From contig NZ_JACYMO010000003.1 of the NCBI RefSeq assembly GCF_014838825.1, positions 62,001 to 126,000 of the forward strand: DNA of 64,000 nucleotides, in the 5' to 3' direction. The notes below the pieces were generated by a model. It was not told the origin of the DNA and made no database searches. It worked only from the letters and a program-made list of their open reading frames with translations. Positions 9,418-20,991 of this stretch are shown one piece after another. Both the position numbers and the translations under genes were made by a program. The DNA is from Erwinia persicina. Its GTDB lineage: Bacteria; Pseudomonadota; Gammaproteobacteria; Enterobacterales; Enterobacteriaceae. How positions within the stretch are numbered: position 1 is the first letter of the stretch; each line of letters begins with the position of its first letter.

Positions 9418-10574
9418 TCAATAAATGCGTGGGGGTAGAACCGTGACAGATCCTGAGTGATCAGATCGCGATCTTCCCGCAGACCGATGCCCGCCGGCTG
9501 ATCGTTAATCAGCCAGGAGCCAATCAGCGTGTAGCTGTCACCGAATTTCGGCAGCGGGTGGAACTGCTGCACGATCATCCCTTCCTCACCGTACGGCCCG
9601 TCAACGCGTGCAATTTCCTGACCGTTTTCTACGATGCTGATATTGGCCCCCTCACGGGAGAACAGCGGCTTAACCACATATTTATCCATGTGGGGCACGT
9701 TGTCTTCTGCGAAGTAAGCCGGCAGCAGATTAGGGTGATTCGGGAACATTTTCCATAACAGCGGCAGCAGTGCTTTGTTAGAGATAATGCTTTTCCAGCC
9801 CGGTTCCAGCCAGCGCACACCGGCATCCGCCAGCTTGGTGGAGAACATCTCACGCAGCATGAACTCCCACGGATAAAGCTTGAACAGGTTGCCAATCACC
9901 TGATCGTGCTGGTCGGTAAACTGCCCTTTCTCGCCCAGGCCAATCTCATCCATAAACAGGAATTCACTTGGCAGACCCGCTTCGGTCGCGCAGTCCTGCA
10001 GATACTGAACGGTGCCACGATCTTCATCGGTGTCACGGCAGCAGGCAAAATGAAGCCAGCTAAATCCGTGCTGCTGATGAAGTTCGGCAAAACGCTCAAT
10101 CAGTTTTTCCTGCAGACTGTTGAACTGATCGCTGCCCGTCGGTAGCTGGCCGGCCTTGACCTGATCTTCCAGCCACAGCCACTGGAAAAACGCGGCTTCA
10201 TACAGGGACGTCGGGGTATCCGCGTTGTTCTCCAGCAGTTTGGCCGGGGACTCTCCGTCCCAGGCCAGGTCCAGCCGGGAGTAGAGCGAAGGCTGCTGAC
10301 TTTTCCATGACTCGCGCACGAAATCCCAGGTATGTTTTGGAATGCGAAACTTGGTCAGCAGCTCTTCGCTGTTAACCACCAGTTCCACCGCCTGCAAACA
10401 CATCTGGTGCAGTTCGCTGGTGACATCTTCCAGATATTCAATCTGCTGCAACGTAAACTGGTAATAGGCGTCTTCACACCAGTACGGTTCCCCGTGCATG
10501 GTGTGAAAACGAAAACCATATTCCGTCGCTTTTTCACGCCAGTCGGGGCGTTCAGCAATGGCAATACGCTTCAT
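9414..10574 (-). CDS. ygiC: Glutathionylspermidine synthase family ATP-grasp protein YgiC
   Basis: 386 aa, same length as E. coli YgiC and alike throughout. It has the glutathionylspermidine synthase-like ATP-grasp fold but lacks the N-terminal amidase of Gsp. Visible motifs include [19 protein letters not shown] (about 103-121), where the acidic and Asn residues match the ATP/Mg site, [12 protein letters not shown] and [15 protein letters not shown]. YgiC homologues form carbon-nitrogen bonds, but the substrate is not established. It starts 6 bp after the ygiB stop in a tolC-ygiB-ygiC run. Confidence 0.92.
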   Translation of the reverse strand: MKRIAIAERPDWREKATEYGFRFHTMHGEPYWCEDAYYQFTLQQIEYLEDVTSELHQMCLQAVELVVNSEELLTKFRIPKHTWDFVRESWKSQQPSLYSRLDLAWDGESPAKLLENNADTPTSLYEAAFFQWLWLEDQVKAGQLPTGSDQFNSLQEKLIERFAELHQQHGFSWLHFACCRDTDEDRGTVQYLQDCATEAGLPSEFLFMDEIGLGEKGQFTDQHDQVIGNLFKLYPWEFMLREMFSTKLADAGVRWLEPGWKSIISNKALLPLLWKMFPNHPNLLPAYFAEDNVPHMDKYVVKPLFSREGANISIVENGQEIARVDGPYGEEGMIVQQFHPLPKFGDSYTLIGSWLINDQPAGIGLREDRDLITQDLSRFYPHAFIE

Positions 10575-10580
10575 CCGCGC

Positions 10581-11243
10581 TTAACCCCCCATGCTGCGGT
10601 TGGTGCCGGAGGCACTGCTACGCTGCATGGTGGTTTGTTTGGCAACGGTCTCACCAAAGCCACCGCGAGTGACGGTGCTGGTTGTGGCAGGTTTCGGAGC
10701 CAGGGCCGTTTTAGGAACGGTCATGGTGCGGCCTGGCGTTGCGGCACCATAGCTTTTGCCGCTGGCATCAACGAATTTTCCGTTCGCCGGGCTGGACGGG
10801 TTCTTTGAGGAGAACAGCGGTTGCTGCTGCCCCATACCGCCACCCATCATACGGCCCATCATGTAACCGGCCATCAGAGGCATCCAGAAGCTGCCGCTGG
10901 ACTGTGATTCCGCATTCGTGGTGCCGACGCCAGCCTGAGCCGGAGCCTGCTGACACTGACCTTCACCAAATTCTGCCACACAGTCTTCACGGCTGGCATA
11001 TTTCGGTGCGGTTTTCACCGCTTCTTCTTTGGCGCTGTTAAACGCCGTGGTGCATTGTGCGCTCTTGCCTGGGTTCGCAGCAGAGCAGTCATCCGCGTTC
11101 TGATACATAGAGACGGTTTCGTCGGCCTGTTCACATGCGGCCAGCATAAATACTGCACTTACCGCCAGCGCAACCGGCGTTAAATGACGTGCGCTCCAGC
11201 TTTTGCGAAAGGAGGCATGATTAATCTGTTTAGTCCGTTTCAT
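10581..11243 (-). CDS. ygiB: DUF1190 lipoprotein-like protein YgiB
   Basis: 220 aa from the ATG at 11243 ([16 protein letters not shown]), which matches E. coli YgiB; an upstream in-frame ATG adds seven residues and is less likely. A signal-like segment ends in FMLAACE, a plausible lipobox, so a lipid-anchored product is inferred. A conserved [20 protein letters not shown] and AEFGEGQCQ give four cysteines, then a Gly/Met-rich stretch [13 protein letters not shown] and a low-complexity tail. Function is unknown. It lies between tolC and ygiC on the same strand, an arrangement kept in E. coli. Confidence 0.9.
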   Translation of the reverse strand: MKRTKQINHASFRKSWSARHLTPVALAVSAVFMLAACEQADETVSMYQNADDCSAANPGKSAQCTTAFNSAKEEAVKTAPKYASREDCVAEFGEGQCQQAPAQAGVGTTNAESQSSGSFWMPLMAGYMMGRMMGGGMGQQQPLFSSKNPSSPANGKFVDASGKSYGAATPGRTMTVPKTALAPKPATTSTVTRGGFGETVAKQTTMQRSSASGTNRSMGG

Positions 11244-11358
11244 CACTTTTCGTCCTGTGCCCAAAGGTAGTGCATAGGATAGGGGAACAGCGGTGAAAAA
11301 TGAAGCGATGAGGCCTGACCAGGAGGGGATCTTTACGTAGCTATACGTTTGATTGTGA

Positions 11359-11380
11359 AGGGGCAGCCATCGCTGCCCCT
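11359..11380. terminator. Hairpin between tolC and ygiB
   Basis: A perfect 9-bp stem AGGGGCAGC / GCTGCCCCT with a 4-nt loop lies just past the tolC stop. There is no T tract, so it may be an attenuator or mRNA stabiliser reducing readthrough into ygiB. Confidence 0.4.
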
Positions 11381-11387
11381 CAGGGGA

Positions 11388-12857
11388 CTACTGACCGAAT
11401 GGATTGCCGCTGGCGCGAGGTGCTGCCGGGCGACGGGTCTCGGTGGCATTCGTGCTGCGAGGCGCTGTTTGTGCTCCGTCAGCATAGGCCGTCTGCTGTG
11501 CATTTTCCGGTGCAACAATCTCCGGCGAGGTGCCGACATCTTTGCCCAGATGATTGTTCAGCGTTTGCAGATCCTGCTCGTTCAGCGTACCCAGCGCAGA
11601 CTTAATGTTGAGCTGGTTAATCATATAGCTGTAACGGGCGTTCGCCAGCTGCTGCTTGGCATTGTACAGCGTGGTGGTGGCATCCAGCACGTCGACGATG
11701 GTACGGGTACCCACCGAGTAACCGGCTTCCATCGCATCCAGAGAGCTTTGTGCCGACACAACAGATTGCTTATAGGCTTCAATGCTGCTGATTGACGCGT
11801 TCACGTTATTAAACGAAGAACGTACGGTCTGCACGGTGCTGCGGTGTGCGCTTTCCAGCTGCTCACTGGCGGCCACAAACGCATACTGCGCCTGTTTCAC
11901 CTGGGAGCTGACCGATCCACCGCTGTACAGCGGCATATTGAAGCTCAGGCCGACCTGGTTGCTGCCGCTGATGTTGTCATTGCTGTTCGGGCTGGCACGT
12001 TCGCCGCCATAACGGGTATTTGACAGGCCGGTTGAGGCGGTCAGATCCAGCGTTGGCATATGACCCGTTTCTGAAGAACGGATCTGCTCACGCGCCAGGT
12101 CCTGAGACAGGCGGGCGGACAGCAGCGACAGGTTGCGGCTTTCCGCTTCTTTCAGCAGCGCATTGACCGGCTGAGGTTTTTCAGTTTTGAACGTATCAAC
12201 GTTTAGCGAGGCCAGGTTTGGATAGTAATTACCGGTCACCTGACGCAGGGTTTCTACCGCGTTGTCGAGGGCATTACGCGCCGAGACTTCGTTGGCCAGT
12301 ACGGTGTCGTACTGTGAGCGGGCGTTCTGCACGTCGGTGATAGCGACCAGGCCAACGTTAAAGCGCTGGGTGGTTTGATCCAGTTCGCGATAGATGGACT
12401 GCTTCTGCGCTTCGGTGTAGGACAGCGTATCGATCGCATTCAGCACGTTGAAATACGCCGTCGCCGTGTTCAGGATCAGCGTTTGCTGTGCCGTCTGATA
12501 GGTGACATCCTGAATACCGGCCGTTTTTTCCTGCAGTGTCAGCGCACGCCATTTTGACATGTCAAAAATGGTTTGCGTCAGCTGCAGGGAGGCGCTTTTA
12601 GAATCGTTATGGGTATCCCGGGCGTCGCGGTAGCCGCTGTTATAGGTATAGTCAGCACCCAGGCCTAACTGCGGTAACAGCGGGCTGCGGGCTTCATTAA
12701 TTTTCTCAAAGGCAGCATCACGATCGGCCGCAGAGCTACGAAGGTCAGGATTTGATAAACGTGCCTGCTGATATACCTGCAGCAGGTTTTCAGCCTGGCT
12801 GGCAACACTGAAGCCGCCCAGGCTCAGACCGATGAGTAAAGGGAGCAGTTTGTTCAT
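11388..12857 (-). CDS. tolC: Outer membrane channel protein TolC
   Basis: 489 aa precursor (E. coli 493). The ATG at 12857 is preferred: AAGGA sits 6 nt upstream, whereas it abuts the ATG at 12863. A signal peptide ends SVASQA, then ENLLQVYQQARLSNPDLRSS. Two outer membrane efflux repeats are recognisable (about 23-220 and 235-440), each with the long coiled-coil helices of the periplasmic tunnel. TolC is the exit duct for AcrAB-type pumps and type I secretion. The last 45 or so residues are Ala/Thr/Pro rich and variable. It is divergent from nudF. Confidence 0.95.
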   Translation of the reverse strand: MNKLLPLLIGLSLGGFSVASQAENLLQVYQQARLSNPDLRSSAADRDAAFEKINEARSPLLPQLGLGADYTYNSGYRDARDTHNDSKSASLQLTQTIFDMSKWRALTLQEKTAGIQDVTYQTAQQTLILNTATAYFNVLNAIDTLSYTEAQKQSIYRELDQTTQRFNVGLVAITDVQNARSQYDTVLANEVSARNALDNAVETLRQVTGNYYPNLASLNVDTFKTEKPQPVNALLKEAESRNLSLLSARLSQDLAREQIRSSETGHMPTLDLTASTGLSNTRYGGERASPNSNDNISGSNQVGLSFNMPLYSGGSVSSQVKQAQYAFVAASEQLESAHRSTVQTVRSSFNNVNASISSIEAYKQSVVSAQSSLDAMEAGYSVGTRTIVDVLDATTTLYNAKQQLANARYSYMINQLNIKSALGTLNEQDLQTLNNHLGKDVGTSPEIVAPENAQQTAYADGAQTAPRSTNATETRRPAAPRASGNPFGQ

Positions 12858-13067
12858 TTGCATTCCTTGTAGTGCAGCAAAATTGCTATGGTAGCGCTGA
12901 CGTAGGCCAAAAATTATCGCCGATAATAGCAGAGAGTTCCGATAAGGTAAGTTGGCTGAAAGTGCCATCCTGCCTTAATTTACTTAAATAAGTCGTTAAG
13001 AACCAGACAACTGTTGGAATACTCTTGCACTTTACGTTTTTGCCACCACTTCCCAGGAGAGGTTGTT

Positions 13068-13703
13068 ATGGAAACTGGTCACAATTACCCAGTGACTTTC
13101 ACCAAAAACGATGTAGAAATTATTGCACGTGAGACGCTGTATCGCGGTTTTTTTTCGCTGGAGCGCTACCGGTTTCGTCACCGCTTGTTTAACGGTGGCA
13201 TGAGTGGTGAAGTGACCCGGGAAATTTTTGAGCGCGGCCACGCGGCGGTGCTGCTACCCTATGACCCTCAGCGAGACGAAGTGGTACTGATTGAGCAAAT
13301 CCGTATTGCCGCGTACGACACCAGCCCAACACCCTGGGTGCTGGAACTGGTGGCCGGGATGATTGAACCGGGTGAAACCCCGGAAGAGGTGGCCCGCCGG
13401 GAAGCCGTGGAAGAGGCAGGGATCGTTGCCGGACGGGTTAAACCGGTGGTGAACTATCTCTCCAGTGCGGGAGGCACCACTGAGCGCCTGTCAGTATTTG
13501 TTGGTGAAGTGGATGCCAGCGTGGCCGAGGGAAACCACGGGCTGGAGGAGGAGAATGAGGATATTCTCGTTCATGTGGTCAGCCGCAGTCAGGCTTATCA
13601 GTGGGTGGAACAGGGGAAAATTGATAACGCAGCGGCTGTCATTGCTTTGCAATGGCTGGAGTTGCACCATAAACAGCTACGAGAAGAGTGGAATCCTGAA
13701 TAA
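13068..13703 (+). CDS. nudF: ADP-ribose diphosphatase (Nudix)
   Basis: 211 aa from the ATG at 13068, which follows AGGAGAGG. A complete Nudix box is visible at about residues 97-119: G-x5-E-x7-REAVEEAGI. The upstream [22 protein letters not shown] and downstream [13 protein letters not shown] match the ADP-ribose-specific subfamily. It hydrolyses ADP-ribose to AMP and ribose-5-phosphate. It heads a run nudF-yqiB-cpdA-yqiA-parE, and its TAA overlaps the yqiB ATG by one base, so translation is probably coupled. Confidence 0.95.
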   Translation: METGHNYPVTFTKNDVEIIARETLYRGFFSLERYRFRHRLFNGGMSGEVTREIFERGHAAVLLPYDPQRDEVVLIEQIRIAAYDTSPTPWVLELVAGMIEPGETPEEVARREAVEEAGIVAGRVKPVVNYLSSAGGTTERLSVFVGEVDASVAEGNHGLEEENEDILVHVVSRSQAYQWVEQGKIDNAAAVIALQWLELHHKQLREEWNPE

Positions 13704-14122
13704 TGAAACGCTATGTCCCCGATTTTCCTGAAATGATGCGCGTCTGCGAAACAAATTTTGCGCAGCTGCGGCGCCTGTTACCTAAGGAGGATCGGGCGGG
13801 AGAGTCGATGGCGTATCAGGTGAACGGTGCCAGCTATCGGATCACCATCCTGGAGTCGACCCGTTACACCACGCTGGTGGAGATCCGACAAACGGCCCCC
13901 GCAGTGAGCTATTGGAGCCTGCCTTCAATGTCGGTCAGGCTTTACCACGATGCGATGGTGGCGGAAGTGTGTTCAACACAGCAGATCTATCGCTTTAAAG
14001 CACGCTATGATTATCCTAATAAAAAATTGCATCAGCGTGATGAAAAACACCAAATTAACCAGTTTTTAGCGGACTGGCTGCGCTATTGTTTGTCCCACGG
14101 TGCGATGGCCGTTCCGGTATAA
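13703..14122 (+). CDS. yqiB: DUF1249 family protein YqiB
   Basis: 139 aa. [20 protein letters not shown] opens the protein and matches E. coli YqiB (DUF1249). It is a small cytoplasmic protein with no signal peptide, ending in an aromatic and charged segment [17 protein letters not shown]. Its function is unknown. Its place between nudF and cpdA, with overlapping start, is conserved in enterobacteria and points to co-expression with cAMP phosphodiesterase. Confidence 0.92.
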   Translation: MKRYVPDFPEMMRVCETNFAQLRRLLPKEDRAGESMAYQVNGASYRITILESTRYTTLVEIRQTAPAVSYWSLPSMSVRLYHDAMVAEVCSTQQIYRFKARYDYPNKKLHQRDEKHQINQFLADWLRYCLSHGAMAVPV

Positions 14123-14163
14123 AAGATAGCTGCGACATTTTCAGAGCGAGTTAAGGACGTTGA

Positions 14164-14991
14164 TTGGATAGCCTGTTAAAACTTCCTGTGGCGAGTGGGT
14201 CCAGAGTCAGGATTTTACAGATAACGGACACCCACCTCTTTGCAGGCAAACACGAAACGCTGCTAGGGGTGAATACCTGGGCCAGTTTTGACGCCGTTCT
14301 GGAGGTGATCACCGCAGAGCAGCGTCACTACGATCTCGTTGTCGCGACCGGCGACCTGGCGCAGGACCACTCCATTGAGGCCTATCAGCATTTTGCTGAG
14401 GGCATCGCACGTCTGTCGGCCCCCTGCGTCTGGTTGCCTGGTAATCATGACTTCCAGCCCACGATGTTCAGCACGCTGGCGGCGTCTTGTATTGCCGATC
14501 AAAAACAGGTGCTGGTGGGCGACCACTGGCAGATTGTGCTGCTCGACAGTCAGGTGTTTGGCGTCCCGCACGGAGAACTGAGCGACTATCAGCTGGAGTG
14601 GCTGGAAAGTGCGCTGGCGGCCGAACCGCAGCGCCACACGCTGGTGTTATTGCATCATCATCCGGTGCCGTCGGGGTGTTCATGGCTGGACCAGCACAGC
14701 CTGCGGAATCCGCATATGTTGGATATTGTCCTGCGACGCTATCCGCGGGCAAAAACCCTGCTGTGCGGCCATATTCATCAGGAACTTGACCTTGACTGGC
14801 ACGGACGGCGCGTACTGGCTTCGCCATCGACCTGCGTGCAGTTCAAGCCGCACTGCACCAACTTCACCATTGATGCCGAGTCTCCCGGCTGGCGCTGGCT
14901 TGACCTCTATGATGACGGTCGACTGGAAACCCAGGTGCAGCGTCTGACCACGCGCATGTTTAACCCGGATCTCGATTCAGAAGGATACTGA
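14164..14991 (+). CDS. cpdA: 3',5'-cyclic-AMP phosphodiesterase
   Basis: 275 aa. The start is TTG at 14164 behind TAAGGACG; E. coli cpdA also uses TTG. The calcineurin-like metallophosphoesterase motifs are in order: DTHLF (about 22), GDLAQD (about 64), GNHDFQP (about 94), HHHP (about 164) and GHIHQE (about 203). CpdA lowers cAMP and so tunes CRP regulation. It is 41 bp after yqiB and 3 bp before yqiA. Confidence 0.96.
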   Translation: MDSLLKLPVASGSRVRILQITDTHLFAGKHETLLGVNTWASFDAVLEVITAEQRHYDLVVATGDLAQDHSIEAYQHFAEGIARLSAPCVWLPGNHDFQPTMFSTLAASCIADQKQVLVGDHWQIVLLDSQVFGVPHGELSDYQLEWLESALAAEPQRHTLVLLHHHPVPSGCSWLDQHSLRNPHMLDIVLRRYPRAKTLLCGHIHQELDLDWHGRRVLASPSTCVQFKPHCTNFTIDAESPGWRWLDLYDDGRLETQVQRLTTRMFNPDLDSEGY

Positions 14992-14994
14992 CCG

Positions 14995-17524
<2,530 letters not shown>

Positions 17525-17546
17525 GGATTTTCGACGCCAGCGCTGC

Positions 17547-17594
17547 GGGCCGACTGTTTTTCCCTCACCGGGAGGGCAGTTGGCCCCTTTTTTT
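17547..17594 (+). terminator. Rho-independent terminator of parE
   Basis: GGGCCGACTG pairs with CAGTTGGCCC (one G-T pair), enclosing TTTTT and a small CCCTC/GGAGG inner stem, and is followed by seven T residues at 17588-17594. Confidence 0.85.
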
Positions 17595-17704
17595 GCGAAA
17601 TAATCCGCTGATATTCTTTCTGAGGCGAGATTTAAGCAATAAAGAGTAAGGGGAATGGGCCGTGAGGGTGTACTATACGCGTCCAAACAACACAGGAAAT
17701 ATTT

Positions 17705-17872
17705 ATGGCTTATAATCAAAAACAACCTAAATCAAACGGTTTTCTCATCTCCATCGCCTGTCCTAAGTGCAGTAAAAGTGCTGATCACAGCGCCCCCAGA
17801 GTTCATAAGAATAAAAACCTTCTTTGCCCATTCTGCAGTGTCCTCTTTACCCCTTCTGAAACGAAAATTTAA
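17705..17872 (+). CDS. Small CXXC zinc-ribbon protein, hypothetical
   Basis: 55 aa from ATG at 17705, with AGGAAA 6-7 nt upstream. Two CPxC knuckles, CPKC (residues 19-22) and CPFC (41-44), are separated by 18 residues with a basic HKNKN stretch, which looks like a zinc ribbon. I do not recognise a specific gene; small CPxC peptides of this type (for example E. coli YnfU/YmcF-like) are known, some cold-induced, but that link is only by appearance. It stands alone between the parE terminator and a LysR gene, with a TATACG-like -10 about 25 bp upstream of the ribosome site. Confidence 0.65.
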   Translation: MAYNQKQPKSNGFLISIACPKCSKSADHSAPRVHKNKNLLCPFCSVLFTPSETKI

Positions 17873-18019
17873 ACCCAGACTTCTGCTTTGCTGCCATTGG
17901 TCGGAATTTTCTGCCCTCAGGCCCGGTGAAGCCGTAAGCGCATAAAGACGTCAACCTGTGCGAGGTCCTGCCGTGATTCTGTTAGAATTGCAGGGTCATC
18001 TTTCTACCAGGTTGAACTC

Positions 18020-18922
18020 TTGAAAATCACCCTTGAAGAGCTTCGTGCGTGGGTCGTCGTGGTCGATACCGGTTCGATCACTGCCGCCGCGGAGCAGCTT
18101 AACCAGACCACCTCCGGTATCAGTCGCGCGCTCAGCCGTCTGGAAAGCAAACTGCAAACCACGCTGCTGCACCGCACCACCCGTCGCATTGCGCTGACCG
18201 AGGAAGGGCAGATCTTTCTTGAGCACGCCCGGCAGATTATCCGTTCGGTGGAAACCGCCGAAGAGCAGATTGCCCAGCGGCGTGAAATCCCCTCCGGTCG
18301 CCTGCGCGTCAATGCCGCTACGCCGTTTATGCTGCACGTCATCGTGCCGCTGATGCCGGAGTTCTCACGGCGTTTTCCACTGATCCAGTTAGAACTGAAT
18401 ACCGATGAAGTGGTGATCGACCTGCTGGAGCAGCAGACCGATATTGCCATCCGCATTGGCGAATTGCGTGATTCCACCATGCACGCCCGCGCACTTGGCA
18501 GCAGCAGGCTGCGGCTGATGGCCAGCCCGGCCTATCTGCAGGAGCACGGCGTGCCGCTTAGCGTCGCTGATATGGTGGATAAGCACCGTCTGCTGGGCTT
18601 CTGCAATCTGGATCAGCACAACATCTGGCCGGTATGGCGTTCGGAAGGGGAGTTTTTGCAGATTAAACCGACGGTGATGGCCTCCAGCGGGGAGACGCTG
18701 CGTCAGCTGGCGGTTAACGGCATGGGTATTGCGCGGGTGTCGGACTTTCTCAGCCGGGAGGATGTCGCCTCCGGCAGGCTGGTGCCGGTGCTGGAGGCGG
18801 AGACACGGGAGATGTTTCACCCGATCCATGCGGTGTACTACCGCAACAGCACGCTGGCCGTGCGCATCCGCTGCTTCCTCGACTATCTCAGCGAGCAGTT
18901 TGCCAGCAAGACCCTGCTGTAA
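18020..18922 (+). CDS. LysR-family transcriptional regulator (YafC-like)
   Basis: 300 aa from a TTG start at 18020. The N-terminal winged helix-turn-helix (about 3-62) reads ITAAAEQLNQTTSGISRALS and the substrate-binding domain (about 88-295) includes SSGETLRQLAVNGMGIARVS. The whole protein resembles the YafC/DmlR-type branch of LysR regulators. Effector and targets are unknown. It is convergent with ygiN-mdaB, so control of the quinone pair is possible but not shown by position. Confidence 0.85.
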   Translation: MKITLEELRAWVVVVDTGSITAAAEQLNQTTSGISRALSRLESKLQTTLLHRTTRRIALTEEGQIFLEHARQIIRSVETAEEQIAQRREIPSGRLRVNAATPFMLHVIVPLMPEFSRRFPLIQLELNTDEVVIDLLEQQTDIAIRIGELRDSTMHARALGSSRLRLMASPAYLQEHGVPLSVADMVDKHRLLGFCNLDQHNIWPVWRSEGEFLQIKPTVMASSGETLRQLAVNGMGIARVSDFLSREDVASGRLVPVLEAETREMFHPIHAVYYRNSTLAVRIRCFLDYLSEQFASKTLL

Positions 18923-18942
18923 AAGGACGAACCGAAACAGAA

Positions 18943-18990
18943 GGTCCGCCCCTGCATGGCAAGGTGATAACCGCCAGGGGCCGACTTTTT
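18943..18990 (+). terminator. Terminator after LysR gene
   Basis: GGTCCGCCCCTG pairs imperfectly with CAGGGGCCGAC across a 19-nt loop and is followed by TTTTT. An alternative hairpin GGGCCGAC / GTCAGCCC (18978-19002) uses the same T run as its loop, so the site may serve both convergent genes. Confidence 0.65.
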
Positions 18991-19010
18991 ACCGGTCAGC
19001 CCGCTGGCCT

Positions 19011-19319
19011 TTACAGCGCCGGTTCCAGTACAAAAATTTTCACATCGACCACATCATCTTTGATGGCGGTGCGATGCCGTTCCATATGGTCAGCCTGCTG
19101 GTGCTGCTCCAGATGTCGCAGTGAATCCCAGTGCTCCACCATAAAAATGGAATCAGGAGAGTGCTGCTTCCAGGGCACCTGGGCTTTGTGGTCAATCAGC
19201 GCCTGGTAGCTACCGCAGCCTTCTTCATCCAGCACGGTGGGGGTCAGACGCTCAATAGCGTGTAAAACGGCAGTACGTCGGCCTGGCTTGATACAGATTT
19301 CAGCGATTACGGTCAGCAT
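19011..19319 (-). CDS. ygiN: Putative quinol monooxygenase YgiN
   Basis: 102 aa (E. coli 104), an antibiotic biosynthesis monooxygenase (ABM) domain fold. MLTVIAEI..KPG, PTVLDEEGCGSYQALID and the core H-x-H stretch HLEQHQQADHM match. The family is a dimeric ferredoxin-like fold; YgiN acts on menadiol and is proposed to run a quinone cycle with MdaB. AAGGAAA precedes the ATG. It is 43 bp downstream of mdaB on the same strand, as in E. coli. Confidence 0.92.
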   Translation of the reverse strand: MLTVIAEICIKPGRRTAVLHAIERLTPTVLDEEGCGSYQALIDHKAQVPWKQHSPDSIFMVEHWDSLRHLEQHQQADHMERHRTAIKDDVVDVKIFVLEPAL

Positions 19320-19362
19320 ACTGTTTCCTTTTTACCGGGGAACCCAATGGGTGAGTGTCCAG

Positions 19363-19944
19363 TTAAGCAAAAATCGCGCTCAGATGAGTCCGATAGCGCG
19401 CGATATCGCCTTCAATATCCGGCTGTTTGATCACATCGTTACAGATAAAGGTCGGCAGACCGTCCATACCGAGGAACTGGTTGGCCTTGTGGAAGTGCAG
19501 ATAGACACCGTCTACGCCCACGCCTTCAAAGAACTGTTCCGGGTCGGTAAACGCCTGGAGCGGCGCATTCCAGGTCAGGGACAGCATATAGGTTTTGCCC
19601 TGCAGCAGGCCGCCTGAACCATATTTTTTCGCCGCATCGGAGCGGGTACGGCCATCGCTGGCGTACAGTTTACCGTGGCCTTCAGTGAAGACTTCGTCGA
19701 TATATTTTTTCAGCGTCCACGGCTCGCCCATCCACCAGCCCGGCATTTGATAAATAACGGTATCGGCGGCAAGATATTTGTCGATTTCATCGGCGACCAC
19801 GTAACCGTCGTCCAGCACGGTGACATCGACCTGATGACCGGCATCGCGCAGGAAGCTCGCCGCAACGTGGGTCAGGGTATGGTTCAGTTCACCTTTGGAG
19901 TGGGCGAAGGCTTTACCGGCATCAATAATTAAAATCTGGCTCAT
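19363..19944 (-). CDS. mdaB: NADPH:quinone oxidoreductase MdaB
   Basis: 193 aa, the exact E. coli length. It is a flavodoxin-like fold with FAD: N-terminal ILIIDAGKAFAHSKGELN, then YQMPGWWMGEPWTLKKYID (about 85-103) and YGSGGLLQGK near 128. It reduces quinones by two electrons with NADPH, sparing the cell semiquinone stress. It is probably the first gene of mdaB-ygiN and is divergent from the dehydratase-like gene. Confidence 0.95.
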   Translation of the reverse strand: MSQILIIDAGKAFAHSKGELNHTLTHVAASFLRDAGHQVDVTVLDDGYVVADEIDKYLAADTVIYQMPGWWMGEPWTLKKYIDEVFTEGHGKLYASDGRTRSDAAKKYGSGGLLQGKTYMLSLTWNAPLQAFTDPEQFFEGVGVDGVYLHFHKANQFLGMDGLPTFICNDVIKQPDIEGDIARYRTHLSAIFA

Positions 19945-20076
19945 GTATTTTTCTCAACAGTGTGCAATGCCGGAGAGTGTATCCGACGTCAGCCGTGAGA
20001 AAAATGGGGTGCTAATCACAATACTATTGCGTTTTAAGCAACAATACGCGGCACTGATAATAACAATGAGAGAACT

Positions 20077-20844
20077 ATGATGATGAAAATCGGGGCTGCG
20101 GCCCTCCTGCTGGTCGCGGGCAGCGCCAGCGCGCAGTCACATCTTGACCGTGCAATGCAAAGCAAAACGCTGGTGGTCTGCACCACCGGGGACTACAAGC
20201 CCTATACCTATCTGCGTCAGGACGGCAGCTACGAGGGGATTGATATCTCCCTGGTACAGTCGCTGGCAAAAAGTCTGGGGGCGGAGGTGAAGTGGGTGCC
20301 GACCACCTGGAAAACCCTGACGCCTGATTTTATCGGTAAGCAGTGCGACGTAGCCCTGGGGGGCGTTTCAGTGACGCTGAAACGCCAGCAGACGGCATGG
20401 TTCGCCAACCCGCTGGATACCGATGGCAAAATCCCTCTGGTGCGCTGCGCGGATAAGAAGAAATACCGTACGGTGGAGCAGATGAACAAAGCATCGGTAC
20501 GTCTGATTGAACCGGCGGGTGGAACCAATGAGGCCTTCGTGCATGCGTACCTGCCGAAAGCGAACCTGACGCTGTTTCACGATAACGTGACGATTTTCCA
20601 GCAGCTGGTGGACAAAAAAGCGGACGTGATGATCACCGACGCCTCTGAAGCGCTCTATCAGCAGAAGCGCTATCCGTCGCTGTGCGCCATTAACCCGGAT
20701 AAACCGCTGCAGTACGGGGAAAAGGCCTGGATGCTGCCGCGCGATGATATCAGCTGGAAAATGTACGTTGATCAGTGGCTGCATCTGAGTAAAGCCACCG
20801 GTGAATACCAGCAGATTGTAGAGCAGTGGTTAGCGGGGAAATAA
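20077..20844 (+). CDS. pheC: Periplasmic cyclohexadienyl (arogenate/prephenate) dehydratase-like protein
   Basis: 255 aa with a signal peptide ending GSASA (residue 19). The fold is an amino-acid-type periplasmic binding protein (SBP family 3), but it resembles Pseudomonas PheC more than transporters: TTGDYKPYTY, GGTNEAFVHAYLPKA, DNVTIFQQLVDKKADVM, ITDASEA (Glu191, matching the PheC catalytic Glu173 as I recall it), and EKAWMLPRDD with YVDQWLH. PheC converts arogenate or prephenate to phenylalanine or phenylpyruvate. No ABC permease or ATPase gene is nearby, which favours an enzyme. The alternative is an orphan solute-binding protein. Confidence 0.72.
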   Translation: MMMKIGAAALLLVAGSASAQSHLDRAMQSKTLVVCTTGDYKPYTYLRQDGSYEGIDISLVQSLAKSLGAEVKWVPTTWKTLTPDFIGKQCDVALGGVSVTLKRQQTAWFANPLDTDGKIPLVRCADKKKYRTVEQMNKASVRLIEPAGGTNEAFVHAYLPKANLTLFHDNVTIFQQLVDKKADVMITDASEALYQQKRYPSLCAINPDKPLQYGEKAWMLPRDDISWKMYVDQWLHLSKATGEYQQIVEQWLAGK

Positions 20845-20870
20845 CGGCAGGCCAGGGACAAATCAAATTC

Positions 20871-20898
20871 AAGGGGCGGCGGCGACTGGCCGCCCCTT
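20871..20898. terminator. Bidirectional hairpin between pheC-like gene and aldolase
   Basis: A perfect 10-bp stem AAGGGGCGGC / GCCGCCCCTT with an 8-nt loop. On the minus strand it is followed by TTGAATTTGATTTG, moderately T-rich, so it may end the aldolase transcript. Confidence 0.55.
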
Positions 20899-20991
20899 GT
20901 CGCCCAACCCGCGCCGCGGGAAAGCGAAACGAACGTGACCTTAAGCCCTGGCCCTGGACCTTAAAACAGCGGCCCAAACCAAAGCCCCAGC

